NCBI GenBank assembly: GCA_022511445.1
Contig: JAFLVE010000010.1
Location: forward strand, 77,387-141,386
DNA: 64,000 nucleotides
Source: Clostridiales bacterium
Lineage (GTDB): Bacteria > Bacillota > Clostridia > Christensenellales > Pumilibacteraceae
Reading direction: 5' to 3'
Position numbers and translations under genes: made by a program. Positions within the stretch are counted from its first letter, which is position 1. Each line of letters starts with the position of its first letter. Positions 52,209 through 62,200 of this stretch are shown here, one piece after another. The notes under the pieces are model-generated. The model was given only the letters and a program-made list of their open reading frames with translations. It did not search any database and was not told where the DNA came from.

Positions 52209-54494
52209 TTATTTTTCGTCGCCCTGCGGTTTTTTATCCGTTTGCAGCATTTGGCGCAAACCGCGGTATCCTTTCGTTTTTACAAAGTCGCTGTTCTGCG
52301 ATTCGACTATTTGCTGTAAATAGTAACGCAAAACCTGCTTAAAGTCTTTCCCGACGTCCTTTTTAATCGGGGCAAACCGTTTGTCTTTATCTTTGATGAC
52401 TTCGTCTTCGTAAATGGCGCCGAAAAGCTGTTCGCTTATAAGAGCCATGATAAGCTCGTGAATGCTCTCCTCGAATAATCCCGCCGCCTCGTTCTCGCCC
52501 GTCTCGCTCTGCGCGTCGCTTGCGGCGCCCTTGGCGCGCCTTACGCCGTCGGCGGCTATACTCGTCGCCATGTCCTTGATTGTGTCGGTAAGGATTTTGG
52601 CTATACGGTCCTGAACGGCTTTATAGATAAACTCGTTTAACGCTTTATTGAGGGGGTCGTTGTCGATTTGGTCCTGCTTTTCTCGGACTTGCTCTACCAA
52701 TCGGCCAATCTCCTCCTTCATGACTTCGGCCTCTCTTATTTTCTCGTCGAGGCTGTGCTGGAGCTCCCTTATTTTACCCGTTTCCGTTAACTCGGTCAGG
52801 TAGTCCGCCTTTGCTTTTTCTATGCGCTTGTTGTTTTCCCTCGCGTTTTTGGAGTATTTCGATTCGTACTCCTCGTAATACTGGAAGAAGTCGCTTAACG
52901 CACTGATAAAGTAATAGTTACTGGAGGAGGAATAGCCTTCCTTTTCCCAAACCCACAATGTTTCGCCTTTTTCCACGACCCTTCGTTCGAGTATCTGCTC
53001 GAGATAGAGCTGCATGTCGTACTGCGGGTAGCGGATAACGAATTGGCTCATCGAGGTCTTTGTCTTAACGAGAAGCGGCATCAGCGAAAACGCGCGGATA
53101 CGCGCACGGCGCAATTCGTTTATCTTTTCCTCCCTCTCGGCCGTGGAGAAGTTTTCCTCGAATGCGGGAATAAACTCGTTTACTTTATAAGCCTTGCCCT
53201 TGCTGTTTATGCTTTTGTACATCTGGTATACGCTCTCGTAGCCCAGTCGAAGGGTGTCGCGCATCTCGTCGTATTCGGCAAGCGCCTTGTTGTACTCCTC
53301 GGAGTTGTTAAGGGTGTAATAGTTTATTCTGTCTTCCGCCTCCTCGTCGAGACCGGCGTTAATGACCATGTTTATAATAAAGACGGAGTTAAACAGAGCG
53401 TCGCTGGACGTGCTTTGTACGATAGCGTCCTCGGAGACGACGTTTGCAAGGTTGGCGGAGAAAAATTTATTCCTCAGCCTATCCTTTGTAAGATTCCATA
53501 CGCACCGCGCCGTCTGCTGGCACAAGTCCTCGAATTTGGCGTACAACGAGGTTTCCTTGTCGAGGACGGGGCCCGTGCCGTTGACAAGCTCGAAAAGCTC
53601 CTTTTCTCTTTTTATCTCGCTGCCGTTAGCCGTGTACTTTTCGATACTCTCCCTGTTGGTTTCTTCAATCTGACCCTTCTTTGCCGCTATCTCCTCGGAA
53701 AACTCTTCCTCTCTTCCCAAAAACGCCTCGTCTATCTTCGCTTTAACAAACTCGGTCTCGGCGTATTTTATAACGTTTTCGAAGGTAGTAAAGATGTCTA
53801 TAAGCACCTCGCTTACTACAAACGTATAGTATAGCGACGGATCGGTTTTTTCCTCCCTGAGAGTTCCGCCCGTATAGTTCCAACCGCAACGGAAAGTACC
53901 CTCTTCCTCGGTGTCGAGAAAGCTGTCGATTATATACTTAAGACCGTACTTAAACAGCTCGACAAACCGCTCCTTGCGCTCCTGACCGACGTCGAAGTTT
54001 TTCTGAATTATCAGGCGGAACACGCTGCACGCGCAGGAAAGGAACCAAGTAAGCGTATCGGTGTAATGATCTTCGTCAAAAACGTGGCTGTCCGGCAAGT
54101 ACGGAGTCGCGTCGAAGTGGTTTTTCTTTTCGCCGTCGACCAGCTCGAGAATGCTGTCCAAAATCTTAAGCAGCATCTCCTTATCCTTGTTATAATCGAC
54201 GTTAAAATCCTCGATAAGGATTGCGAGCGCCTGAAATCCTTGCAGCTGAGAGAGTATGCCCTTTTTTACAAGCTCCTCGGAAAACGCAAAGACAAGATTA
54301 TCGTCTTTTTTCTTGGTTAGCTTTTTATTATACTCGAGAAGGTTTTGGTAAATTACTCTGCCGATTTCTTCCTTGTCTCGGTAAGTATAGCACCATTCCT
54401 CCTTGCCAGTTGCAACCTCTTGCAGAACGGCGCTTAAGTCCTGAATCTCTTTTCTTGTTTTCGAATCGAGGTTTATTCTCTTTAACTTATCCAT
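52209..54494 (-). CDS. large helical/coiled-coil protein of unknown function
   Basis: A 761-residue protein, unrecognised. It is very helical and charged. An N-terminal half (SAVLQEVATGKEEWCYTYRD, CACSVFRLIIQKN, WNYTGGTLREE) looks like a folded alpha domain; residues ~560-640 are coiled coil (SLDEKIREAEVMKEEIGRLV), and the end is amphipathic helices (IHELIMALISEQLFG). No signal peptide or membrane helix. The ATG at 54494 follows AAGGAG; an earlier TTG at 54506 is too close to it. The start is five bases after the TIR gene's stop. It may be the scaffold of the complex. Confidence 0.7.
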   Translation of the reverse strand: MDKLKRINLDSKTRKEIQDLSAVLQEVATGKEEWCYTYRDKEEIGRVIYQNLLEYNKKLTKKKDDNLVFAFSEELVKKGILSQLQGFQALAILIEDFNVDYNKDKEMLLKILDSILELVDGEKKNHFDATPYLPDSHVFDEDHYTDTLTWFLSCACSVFRLIIQKNFDVGQERKERFVELFKYGLKYIIDSFLDTEEEGTFRCGWNYTGGTLREEKTDPSLYYTFVVSEVLIDIFTTFENVIKYAETEFVKAKIDEAFLGREEEFSEEIAAKKGQIEETNRESIEKYTANGSEIKREKELFELVNGTGPVLDKETSLYAKFEDLCQQTARCVWNLTKDRLRNKFFSANLANVVSEDAIVQSTSSDALFNSVFIINMVINAGLDEEAEDRINYYTLNNSEEYNKALAEYDEMRDTLRLGYESVYQMYKSINSKGKAYKVNEFIPAFEENFSTAEREEKINELRRARIRAFSLMPLLVKTKTSMSQFVIRYPQYDMQLYLEQILERRVVEKGETLWVWEKEGYSSSSNYYFISALSDFFQYYEEYESKYSKNARENNKRIEKAKADYLTELTETGKIRELQHSLDEKIREAEVMKEEIGRLVEQVREKQDQIDNDPLNKALNEFIYKAVQDRIAKILTDTIKDMATSIAADGVRRAKGAASDAQSETGENEAAGLFEESIHELIMALISEQLFGAIYEDEVIKDKDKRFAPIKKDVGKDFKQVLRYYLQQIVESQNSDFVKTKGYRGLRQMLQTDKKPQGDEK

Positions 54495-54499
54495 TCCTA

Positions 54500-55621
54500 T
54501 CAACACTCCTTAATGCTAACAAGTTTATCTTTATGTACCGCTATTACGGGACGAACACCTTTCTTTACCGATATAACGAATCCCTTTTTGTGTTCTTTCC
54601 CGTCGCAGTACGTTTTTTGCCACTTATCCAAAAGCCCCTTTCCGTCGATCCACCAGTGACTGCGGTAAGGGTCGGGCGCCGGGTACAAGCTGAGCGAATG
54701 CGGGTTTTGATTTTTTTCTATATCCGCCTCGGTCATAAGCCTGGGCCCGTCGAGCAAAAGCTCCTGCTGCTCTTTTGAAAACGCCATTTGCTTAAAATCG
54801 GCAAGAATCGGATTTACGCTTGCTCCGCCGCAGGAAGCTTCGACAATCTCGCTGCACAACAACACGGCGCGGTCGTCCTCGACGTATAAAAGCTTCCACA
54901 AAAGCGGGCGTGTGGTGTAATTCTGCCCGTCTTTGTAAATATAAACTTCGTCCGTTTTGGTAACAATCTGTCCGTTGCCTTCGCCGTGCGGGAGGGGAAG
55001 CGGGCACTGCTTGTCTATGTACCTTCCGAATTTAATACACCCCGTATCGCGGGAGATGATTCCCGCTTTTTCAAGCTCACCGACAACCAAGCCGACGTCG
55101 TCCACAAGCATATACGGTCTTGCGATTTCCTGATATATCTTTTCGATGTAGTCTTGAGAGCTCACTCTCATAACGCAAATTTTTTCGTCCTGGAACAATT
55201 CGTCAAACAGCTCGCGGAATTCCTTTGTGAGAGTAGGAATCCTTTCGGGCGACGATTCCGTCGCTTTTTTTATGGCTTCTATAAAAATATCCGTACAAGA
55301 CTTGCCGTCGATATTAACCGACCAGTAGCCTAATTTATCGTCCGAGGCAAGCCTCTCTTTTACGATTTGCCGTTCGAGATGCACCGCTTTGCTTATGTAA
55401 GAGTTTTTTGAATTATAAAAAAGCACGCCTTTACAATTGGCGTGGGACAGCTTTTCCCTTGCAATTTCCTGCCAATTATCGCCTACGCGCATGTTTGCGT
55501 CAAACCAAACGCGCACGCCCAGCTTTTGGAGTGCGAGCACGTCCTCTTCCACAATCTCCGTATCCAAATGGCTGTAACTGACAAAGACGAAATTGCCTGC
55601 CAATATTTTTTCTTCTGTCAT
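54500..55621 (-). CDS. TIR domain protein with DUF6273-like C-terminus
   Basis: A 373-residue protein. TIR domain at 11-95: FVFVSYSHLD (15-20), LGVRVWFDANM, GDNWQEIAREKL and SKAVHLE, where Glu83 fits the catalytic glutamate of NAD-cleaving TIRs. A linker (95-200) is followed by a C-terminal domain with RPLLWKLLYVEDDRAVLLCSE, WWIDG and KGVRPVIAV, the signature of the DUF6273/FGE-sulfatase-like fold often used as a ligand-binding module. CPLPLPHGEGN (206-216) looks like an inserted repeat. ATG 55621 has GAGGG in front. It is the first gene of the operon behind a strong promoter. A TIR that hydrolyses NAD when triggered by the other proteins is inference. Confidence 0.82.
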   Translation of the reverse strand: MTEEKILAGNFVFVSYSHLDTEIVEEDVLALQKLGVRVWFDANMRVGDNWQEIAREKLSHANCKGVLFYNSKNSYISKAVHLERQIVKERLASDDKLGYWSVNIDGKSCTDIFIEAIKKATESSPERIPTLTKEFRELFDELFQDEKICVMRVSSQDYIEKIYQEIARPYMLVDDVGLVVGELEKAGIISRDTGCIKFGRYIDKQCPLPLPHGEGNGQIVTKTDEVYIYKDGQNYTTRPLLWKLLYVEDDRAVLLCSEIVEASCGGASVNPILADFKQMAFSKEQQELLLDGPRLMTEADIEKNQNPHSLSLYPAPDPYRSHWWIDGKGLLDKWQKTYCDGKEHKKGFVISVKKGVRPVIAVHKDKLVSIKEC

Positions 55622-55661
55622 AAATCCCTCGTGTTTTCGGAAAGTAGCGCAAAATCGTTTT

Positions 55662-55691
55662 ATTATAGCATACAACCCCGCTTTTTGTCAA
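55662..55691 (-). promoter_or_regulatory. promoter of the TIR operon
   Basis: On the minus strand TTGACA (55686-55691), 18 bp, TATAAT (55662-55667). It is divergent from the acyltransferase promoter at 55729-55757. Confidence 0.88.
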
Positions 55692-55728
55692 TAATTAAAC
55701 CCGAACTACTTACCTGCTATTTGCGGGC

Positions 55729-55757
55729 TTTACTTTTTAACCGATATATGTTATAAT
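55729..55757 (+). promoter_or_regulatory. promoter of the acyltransferase gene
   Basis: TTTACT (55729-55734), 17 bp, TATAAT (55752-55757). Confidence 0.8.
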
Positions 55758-55840
55758 ATTTATACGGATAAAAAATGCGGTATCGGGGTTTTCGGTTTCG
55801 GTTATTTTTTGCATTCGTCAAGTTTAAAGGGAGGTGCCGT

Positions 55841-57037
55841 ATGAAAAAACGCGTCAAGCTGAGACACCGTTTCTTTTTTGCTGCGGCGCGCCCGATTGCG
55901 CGAATAGTTGCGCGCAAGTTCCACTTTAAGACGAAAGTTGCCAAGCTTCCCAAAAACCAAAACTACCTGATACTGTCCAATCACCAAGGCTATCTCGACC
56001 CGCTTTTCCTCGCACTCACGATAAAGCGCCCCATATACTTTGTTACGACCGACGTTTTGTATTCGCAAAAACTGCACTCCCGCCTTATCTTTCACTGCTT
56101 CGGGCCGATAACAAAGCGCAAAGGCTTTGTCGACCTCGCCTGCGTTCGCGCCATGTGCGATACCGCAAGGCAAGGCGGAAGCATTGCCGTATTCCCCGAA
56201 GCCAACCGCGCCTGGAACGACAGTCAGTTTTACATCGACAAGGCGGTGGTAAAGCTCGTCAGGCTTATAAAGCTTCCCCTTATTTTATACAACATTCACG
56301 GCGGCTACGGCGTCCAGCCGAGATGGAGCAAAGCGCTCAGAAAAGGCAGTCACACGGGCGAGATTAAAGAGATTATCTCTTGGGAAGATATTTCCGCCAT
56401 GACCGACGACGCGCTGTACGAAAAAATCGTTACCGCGCTGAAAGTAATCGACTCGGACAGCGGCGAGCTGTATAAATCCAAAAAGCGCGCCGAATACCTC
56501 GAACGCCAGCTTTTTGTCTGTCCCAAGTGCTTATCGCTGTCAACGCTCCGCTCGCACGGTAACGACGTAAAATGCGACAGTTGCGGCCTTACCGTCACCT
56601 ACGGGGAAAACTTGCACCTCTCCTCGCCCGACCCCGACTTTAAATTCGACAAGGTGGTTGATTGGTACGAGTTTCAACAAAACTTCGTCCGCAACTATGA
56701 CGTTGAGGACGGCGAGCTGTTTTACGACGACGGAATAAAGCTGTACGACAAAACAGAAAAAAAGCGTGTGCTTATAGCGGAGGGAAAGCTTACTTTATCA
56801 AAGGAAAGCCTTACCGTCGGCAGTAAAAAGTTCCCAACGTCCGATATTTTCGGCGCGACCGCACAGGACGGGAACAAGTTCACGTTCGGAATGGATAACA
56901 GGTCGTACTTGGTCGTAGGCGGCGACCGGTTTAACAGTATAAAATACCTTTTGTTTTTCAATAGGCTATGCAAAAAGATTTCGGAAAAAGGAGGCGACAA
57001 ATATTATGGGCTTTACCCCGACCCTAATCGGCGTTAA
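55841..57037 (+). CDS. 1-acyl-glycerol-3-phosphate acyltransferase-like protein with zinc ribbon
   Basis: A 398-residue protein. The PlsC core is complete: LSNHQGYLDPLFLAL with the His-x4-Asp motif (here N-H-Q-G-Y-L-D), VFPEANRAW (the E of the acceptor loop), and LYNIHGGYG. After it comes a zinc ribbon CPKC...CDSC near 230-250 and a further ~130 residues of unknown fold. It transfers acyl chains to glycerol phosphates or similar lipids. ATG 55841 is fixed by GGGAGG; the longer frame at 55775 has no signal. It overlaps the start of the symporter gene by 32 bases. Confidence 0.85.
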   Translation: MKKRVKLRHRFFFAAARPIARIVARKFHFKTKVAKLPKNQNYLILSNHQGYLDPLFLALTIKRPIYFVTTDVLYSQKLHSRLIFHCFGPITKRKGFVDLACVRAMCDTARQGGSIAVFPEANRAWNDSQFYIDKAVVKLVRLIKLPLILYNIHGGYGVQPRWSKALRKGSHTGEIKEIISWEDISAMTDDALYEKIVTALKVIDSDSGELYKSKKRAEYLERQLFVCPKCLSLSTLRSHGNDVKCDSCGLTVTYGENLHLSSPDPDFKFDKVVDWYEFQQNFVRNYDVEDGELFYDDGIKLYDKTEKKRVLIAEGKLTLSKESLTVGSKKFPTSDIFGATAQDGNKFTFGMDNRSYLVVGGDRFNSIKYLLFFNRLCKKISEKGGDKYYGLYPDPNRR

Positions 57038-58574
57038 CACTCTGCCGACAGTAGCGCTACTATCCGTGGATTCGTTCGCCGACACGCCGGTATGGTCGGT
57101 GCTTATTCAGATATTCGTTCTGATAGGCGCGCTTCTTATCGGCAACGTTCTTCGTCGTGTTATCCCGTTTATGCGGAAAAGTCTTGTTCCGTCCGCGCTG
57201 CTCGGCGGAACGATTGTTCTGCTGTTAAAGCTGATTCCCGCAGTCGACAAATTTATTTCCAACGACATAATGGAAATAATTACATATCACTGCCTTGCGC
57301 TCGGTTTTATCGCGACGGCGCTCAAAAAGAACAACGGCAACAGACGGACGACCACAAAAGCCATTTTGGAATCGGGCGTGCTTCAAGGCGGCGCGTACTC
57401 GCTTCAAGCGTCAATCGGGCTTGCGGTAACGATTATTCTTTCCGTTACGGCGGGCTTCCCCTTGGCGGCGGGCGGAGTACTGCTTGCGCTCGGCTACGGC
57501 CAGGGCACCGGTCAGGCGCTTAACTACGGCAAGATTTACGAAACGGAATACGGCTTTTCGGGCGGCACCACGTTCGGACTGTCCATTGCCGCGATAGGCT
57601 TTTTTGTGGCGTCGGTCGTGGGCGTCGTGTACCTTAATATTTTAAGAAAGCGCGGCAAGCTGAAAGTAATATCGTCCGAGGACCGCGTCGAAAAGCACAG
57701 ATTGGAGGACTTTGTTTCCGCTAACGAGATTCCCAACGCCGAGTCGGTGGACAAGTTTACAATCAACTTCGGGCTCGTCCTTCTTATCTACGCGATAGTG
57801 TTCGGAATAATGAAGCTTGTAAACGTCAATCTTATTTGGGGCTTTAACTTCCTTTTGGGCTCCCTTCTCGCTCTGCTTGTAAGACTGCTTCTTAACTTCC
57901 TTTCGAAAAAGAAAGTTATAAAGCGCGAGCCGACCAACAATTACCTTTTGGACAGAATAAGCGGCTTTATGTTCGACATGATGATAATCGCGGGCGTGGC
58001 GGCAATCGACTGGAACAAGTTTTCGTCGCTGTGGTGGCAGCTTGTTATAATCTGCACGCTTGGCGCCGTCGCGACGTTTGTCTACATACGCCTTGTCTCC
58101 AACAATATCTATAAAGGCTACGAGCACGAAGGGTTTATTTCGATGTTCGGAATGATGACGGGAACGGCGAGCAACGGAATGATTCTGCTCCGCGAAATCG
58201 ACCCCAAGCTCGAAACCCCCGCCTCGTCCAACATGGTGTATTCCGGCTTACCGGCAATAGCGTTCGGCGGCGGACTGCTGCTGCTGTTAAACTACTGTCC
58301 GAACGGACTGACCGAATCATTAATCACACTAGCGGTACTCGTCGTCGCAACAGTCGTATTTAACATAATACTGTTTAGGAATAAAATCTTTAAACGACGA
58401 AAAAAAGCGAACGTATCCGCCGATACGGAACAGACCGCCGATGGCGCGGATTCCGCCGAAAAAATCGACGCGGATACGGATACCGAGAAGGCGGCGGAAA
58501 CAACCGAAACGGAAGAATGCGCCGCGGTAGAGCAAGATTGCTCTTCCCCTCTCGACGAGAACGTGCAAGAATAA
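57006..58574 (+). CDS. gltS: sodium/glutamate symporter family (GltS) with acidic C-terminal tail
   Basis: A 522-residue membrane protein with 10-12 helices. Family marks: LLIGNVLRRVIPFMRKSLVPSALLGG, ITYHCLALGFIATALKK, GYGQGTGQALNYG and TFGLSIAAIGFF. It imports glutamate or a similar anion with Na+. The last ~60 residues are a hydrophilic tail rich in Asp, Glu, Ala and Thr (TDTEKAAETTETEECAAVEQ), which is unusual. The start (ATG 57006) has GGAGG and overlaps the end of the acyltransferase gene, so the two are coupled. Confidence 0.85.
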   Translation: MGFTPTLIGVNTLPTVALLSVDSFADTPVWSVLIQIFVLIGALLIGNVLRRVIPFMRKSLVPSALLGGTIVLLLKLIPAVDKFISNDIMEIITYHCLALGFIATALKKNNGNRRTTTKAILESGVLQGGAYSLQASIGLAVTIILSVTAGFPLAAGGVLLALGYGQGTGQALNYGKIYETEYGFSGGTTFGLSIAAIGFFVASVVGVVYLNILRKRGKLKVISSEDRVEKHRLEDFVSANEIPNAESVDKFTINFGLVLLIYAIVFGIMKLVNVNLIWGFNFLLGSLLALLVRLLLNFLSKKKVIKREPTNNYLLDRISGFMFDMMIIAGVAAIDWNKFSSLWWQLVIICTLGAVATFVYIRLVSNNIYKGYEHEGFISMFGMMTGTASNGMILLREIDPKLETPASSNMVYSGLPAIAFGGGLLLLLNYCPNGLTESLITLAVLVVATVVFNIILFRNKIFKRRKKANVSADTEQTADGADSAEKIDADTDTEKAAETTETEECAAVEQDCSSPLDENVQE

Positions 58575-58633
58575 CCGACGTAAAAAAGACCGCTTAAATG
58601 GTGTATTTCATAGGGATATATCCGTGGACGAGA

Positions 58634-58677
58634 AAGCCCACTACACTTCGGGAACGAAGTATAGTGGGCTATACTTT
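58634..58677 (+). terminator. terminator of the acyltransferase-symporter unit
   Basis: AGCCCACTAcACTTCG-ggaa-CGAAGTaTAGTGGGCT is a long near-perfect stem followed by ATACTTTAA. Confidence 0.8.
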
Positions 58678-58692
58678 AATTTAACAAACTAA

Positions 58693-58855
58693 TTATTAGT
58701 GATATTTTTAGCCTAACTGCTAAAAGTGATATTGCTTGCTACGCAAGCAGTGATATTATATTTGCCTTAAACTTCGCGGTAGCGAAATATCACTCGCCGT
58801 AAGGCGAATATCACTACAAAGTAATATCACTTGCCTTTAGGCAAATATAACTAAA
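58693..58855. repeat. modular hairpin array with AGTGATATT/AATATCACT linkers
   Basis: Palindromes GCTTGCtacGCAAGC, TTCGCggtaGCGAA, TCGCCgtaaGGCGA and TGCCTttAGGCA in a row, each separated by AGTGATATT or its complement AATATCACT. TCGCC/GGCGA also occurs in the arrays at 15.75 and 40.19 kb, and GCTTGC/GCAAGC at 40.21 kb. Confidence 0.85.
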
Positions 58856-58973
58856 GGTGTTTGCGATTCGAGGAGTAAATTTGCTTGCTTGCAATAGCAA
58901 ATTTGCGACGAAGACAAAATCGGTATTATACCGTGTCGGTACAATACCGATTATATTCCCTATCGCAAACACC
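58856..58973. repeat. multi-hairpin element with an 11-bp outer stem
   Basis: GGTGTTTGCGA (58856-58866) pairs with TCGCAAACACC (58963-58973). Between them are AAATTTGC/GCAAATTT and AATCGGTATT/AATACCGATT hairpins, so the strand can fold into a three-way junction. Confidence 0.65.
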
Positions 58974-59002
58974 ACAACCGAGCGGCCTTTTTATTTTAAA
59001 AA

Positions 59003-59150
59003 GGTAGGGATTCTTCGCTTCGCTCAGAATGACAAAAGAGTAGTATGATTTTTGCTCAGAATAACCTTCGCTTGTTGCGTAGAACAAGAAAAAGTAAAAC
59101 TATCGACATGCTATGTTTTTTGTCATCCTGAGGCTCTGCCGAAGGATTTT
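59003..59150. repeat. GTCATCCTGAG-type dispersed repeat, two inverted copies
   Basis: ATTCTTCGCTTCGCTCAGAATGACA (59009-59033, as separate parts TTCTTCGC and CAGAATGACA) and, inverted, TGTCATCCTGAG...CGAAGGAT (59118-59147). This repeat type is common in gut and environmental Firmicutes genomes. Confidence 0.6.
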
Positions 59151-59203
59151 GACCTTATTCACTTCTTCACTATTACTTTTTACTTTTTATGCTCGCACCG
59201 ATT

Positions 59204-62200
59204 TTACAGCGCTCTTATGCTTGCGATAGGCGGTTTGCGCGAATACACGCTTACGGGGATAACCGTGGAAACGACGGCGGTGACAAACGCAATGGCGAAG
59301 ATAGATATTACGGACAGCGGGCCGAACAGGAATATGCTTACGCTTAGCCCTACGCTTTGCGCCAGGAGTATGTTAAGAACAAGACACGCCGCAAGCGTAT
59401 TTAACGTCGCAACCGCAAAGCATATAAGCGCGATTATAAACGCTTCCGAAATGAATATCTTAAACACGTCGACGGTACGCGCGCCGATAGCGCGAAGTAT
59501 GCCTATATCGCGTTTTTTGGCGGAGATGGACGCCGAAATAAAGTTGAACATAAGAAGGAAGGCAAACAGCGCAAGCACCGAGCCCATTATAATAAACACA
59601 AGCTCGAGCGTGTCCGCAATGTATATAATCTGGTTAAGCTGTTCCATTATGGAATTTTTGATTTCGATTGCGGAGTCGTCCTCGCCGGCAACGCCGTCCA
59701 TGTTTAAAAACTTTTCTATAAGTGCGCGCGACCCGTCGTACGGGATAAGAATGTTGCTTATAAACGCGTCGGCGCTTTCCTCGTACTTGGTCGATCCGGA
59801 AGTATAATAATACGGTTGCTTGTAAAACACGTCGTACAAGTCCTTACCGAGGTAGCAGCTTGCATTGGCGTTTTCCTCGAAGTACGCGACGATATTAACC
59901 GCCTTATCGCCTACGGTGTTGCTGTTCATATAAAACGCCACTTCGGCGCCTATCTCTTCAAGGCAGTCATGCGCGAAGGAAATTGCGCTTTTTATCTCCT
60001 CGAACGCGGGCTTGTTATCGTCGTTGTACCACATAACGCTGTCGAGCTTTATGCGAGGGTTAATGCTCGCAAGCACCGCTTCGTAGCCGCGGTACCACTC
60101 GTCGTAGGCATCGGGATCCCTGCCCCAGTCCGGCTGGGGATACTTTTCTCGGTATTCCTCGTCGGCGACCGCCTGCGCATTTAAAATCTTGCGGTACCGT
60201 ACGAACGAAACGGGCACGGTGTCGGCCCACGCCGCCTCGGCGTACGCCTCACGGTCCGCGTTATGTTTTCTCAGCGCCGCATAGTACGCTTCGTAGTCGT
60301 AGCTTTGTCCGTCATCATTGAGGAAGTCCCAAAGATTCGGTTCGGGAACAATGTAGTCATACTCTTCGAGGGCTTTCTCGTACACGTCGCCGGGTCTGTT
60401 TGCCGCGTCCTCTATACTCGAAAGAATGTGTCTGTAAAACGACATAAGGTGATAAGAGCTTATCGCCGCCTCGCCGTTACCTACGGAAGTTTTCTTGTTG
60501 CCGTCAAGCCCGTAAATGTCGAGAACCTTACCCTCGTACTTATTATAATAGTTTAGGTACGTTTCGACGTTATCGTTTTCGCTTCTTCCGGCAAAATCGG
60601 CGTGCAAATTGGAAATATCTTCGCCGCTGTTAAAAAACACACCGTCGTAGTCGATTGAATCACCTACTCGGTCCGCGGCGTATTTAAACGTATTCTCGGT
60701 TACTGCCGCGACCATATACAGACCGTTTCGATTTTCGTTATACCACGACCACATGGAATACGAATTATCCGGCTGTTCCCCGCTGTCCGCCGCCTCTTTA
60801 AGCGCTTTGCAGTCGGAAGGGGTATCCATGCCCTTAAACACGCCTACTATTTTGTATTCCGTATCGTCTATGCGCAAGGTAACCGGCCGCGCGGCGGTGT
60901 ATAGCAAATCGTCGTAGTCGTTGAGCGTAAGCGCGGTATTGTCCTTGCCGTATACAAACCTGCTGCCCGTAGAGCGCACCGCGTCGAACATAAAGTCGGT
61001 TACGGCAAGCTCGTCGTCTTCGGTCGGCATTCTTCCCGCCAAAAGCTTAAGCTTGTCGCTTGCCGGAATTAATCCGTTTATGCTCTCCGAATAGAAGTTC
61101 CTTGCGGTGTTGCTCAGACTGAGATTGTTTATTACCAACCAACACGAAACAACGGGGATTGCACCCTCGTACTTTTTAGCGTATTCCTCGTATTCTTCCA
61201 TTGTAAATCTCGTGTCTTGAGAGTAAACATAGCTGTCGCCGTCGCTGTACGTGTAGGTAACGTAGTACACCTTGCCGAGCGAAACATATTCTATATCCGA
61301 GTCGATAAACGACTGAACGCTCACCTCGTGCCCGTCGAAAAGCATCAGCGTGGAAGCAAGCCCGAAAAGCACAAACGCGATTATCGAAAGAATAATGGTA
61401 AAAACAAGCCTAACCGGTCTTGTTTTAAGGCTTGAAGCGCCCATTCTTATGGCGTGCTTAACGGGAAGGTGCGAGCGTATAAGCTGTTGCGGCTCGTACT
61501 GCTTGACGGGCGGCTGCTCGCCTATGTTCTTAAACGTACCGATATCAAGCTCGGGACTGTCGTCGCGGAGCTGCGCTATCCTCTCGCGCGAGGTTGAAAT
61601 TATAGCCGATCCGCCCGACTTAGCCAAAAAGCTTTTAATACTTACCAAATCCTCGTCGGTAAGAGCGGAGCCGTTTGTTACGCACACCGTGTCGGTGCCG
61701 AAAAAGCGAACGTTCCGCTCTGCCGCCACCTCGTCTCTCGTCTGGTCGGATATTACCTTGCCGTCTTTAAGCTCGATTATGCGGTCGCCGTACTGCTCGG
61801 CAAAATCGCGGTCGTGCGAAACGACGAGTACAAGCTTTTGCTTGGACAGCTTTTTGAGCGTGTCGAAAACCTGCTGACCGGTCTTGCTGTCGAGCGCGCC
61901 CGTCGGCTCGTCCGCCATGATGATCTCCGGCTCTTTAACAAGCGCACGCGCAATCGCGACGCGCTGCTTTTGCCCGCCCGAAAGCGTGTTGGGCTTGCGC
62001 GAAGCGAAGTCGGTCAAATCGACGTCGGCAAGGATTTTGTCGATAGTCTCTTGGTCGGGCTTTTTGTTTTGAAGCTCGAGCGCGAGCGCGATGTTTTGCG
62101 CTACGGTAAATTCCTCCAGAATGTTGTATTCCTGAAACACAAAGCCGACGTAGGTATTGCGGTAGCTGTCAAAGTCCTGAGCGGTAAAATCCTTACTGCT

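Noticed and set aside
58693..58855. CRISPR array
   Set aside because: Repeat units are too short and palindromic, spacers are constant linkers, and no cas genes are present.
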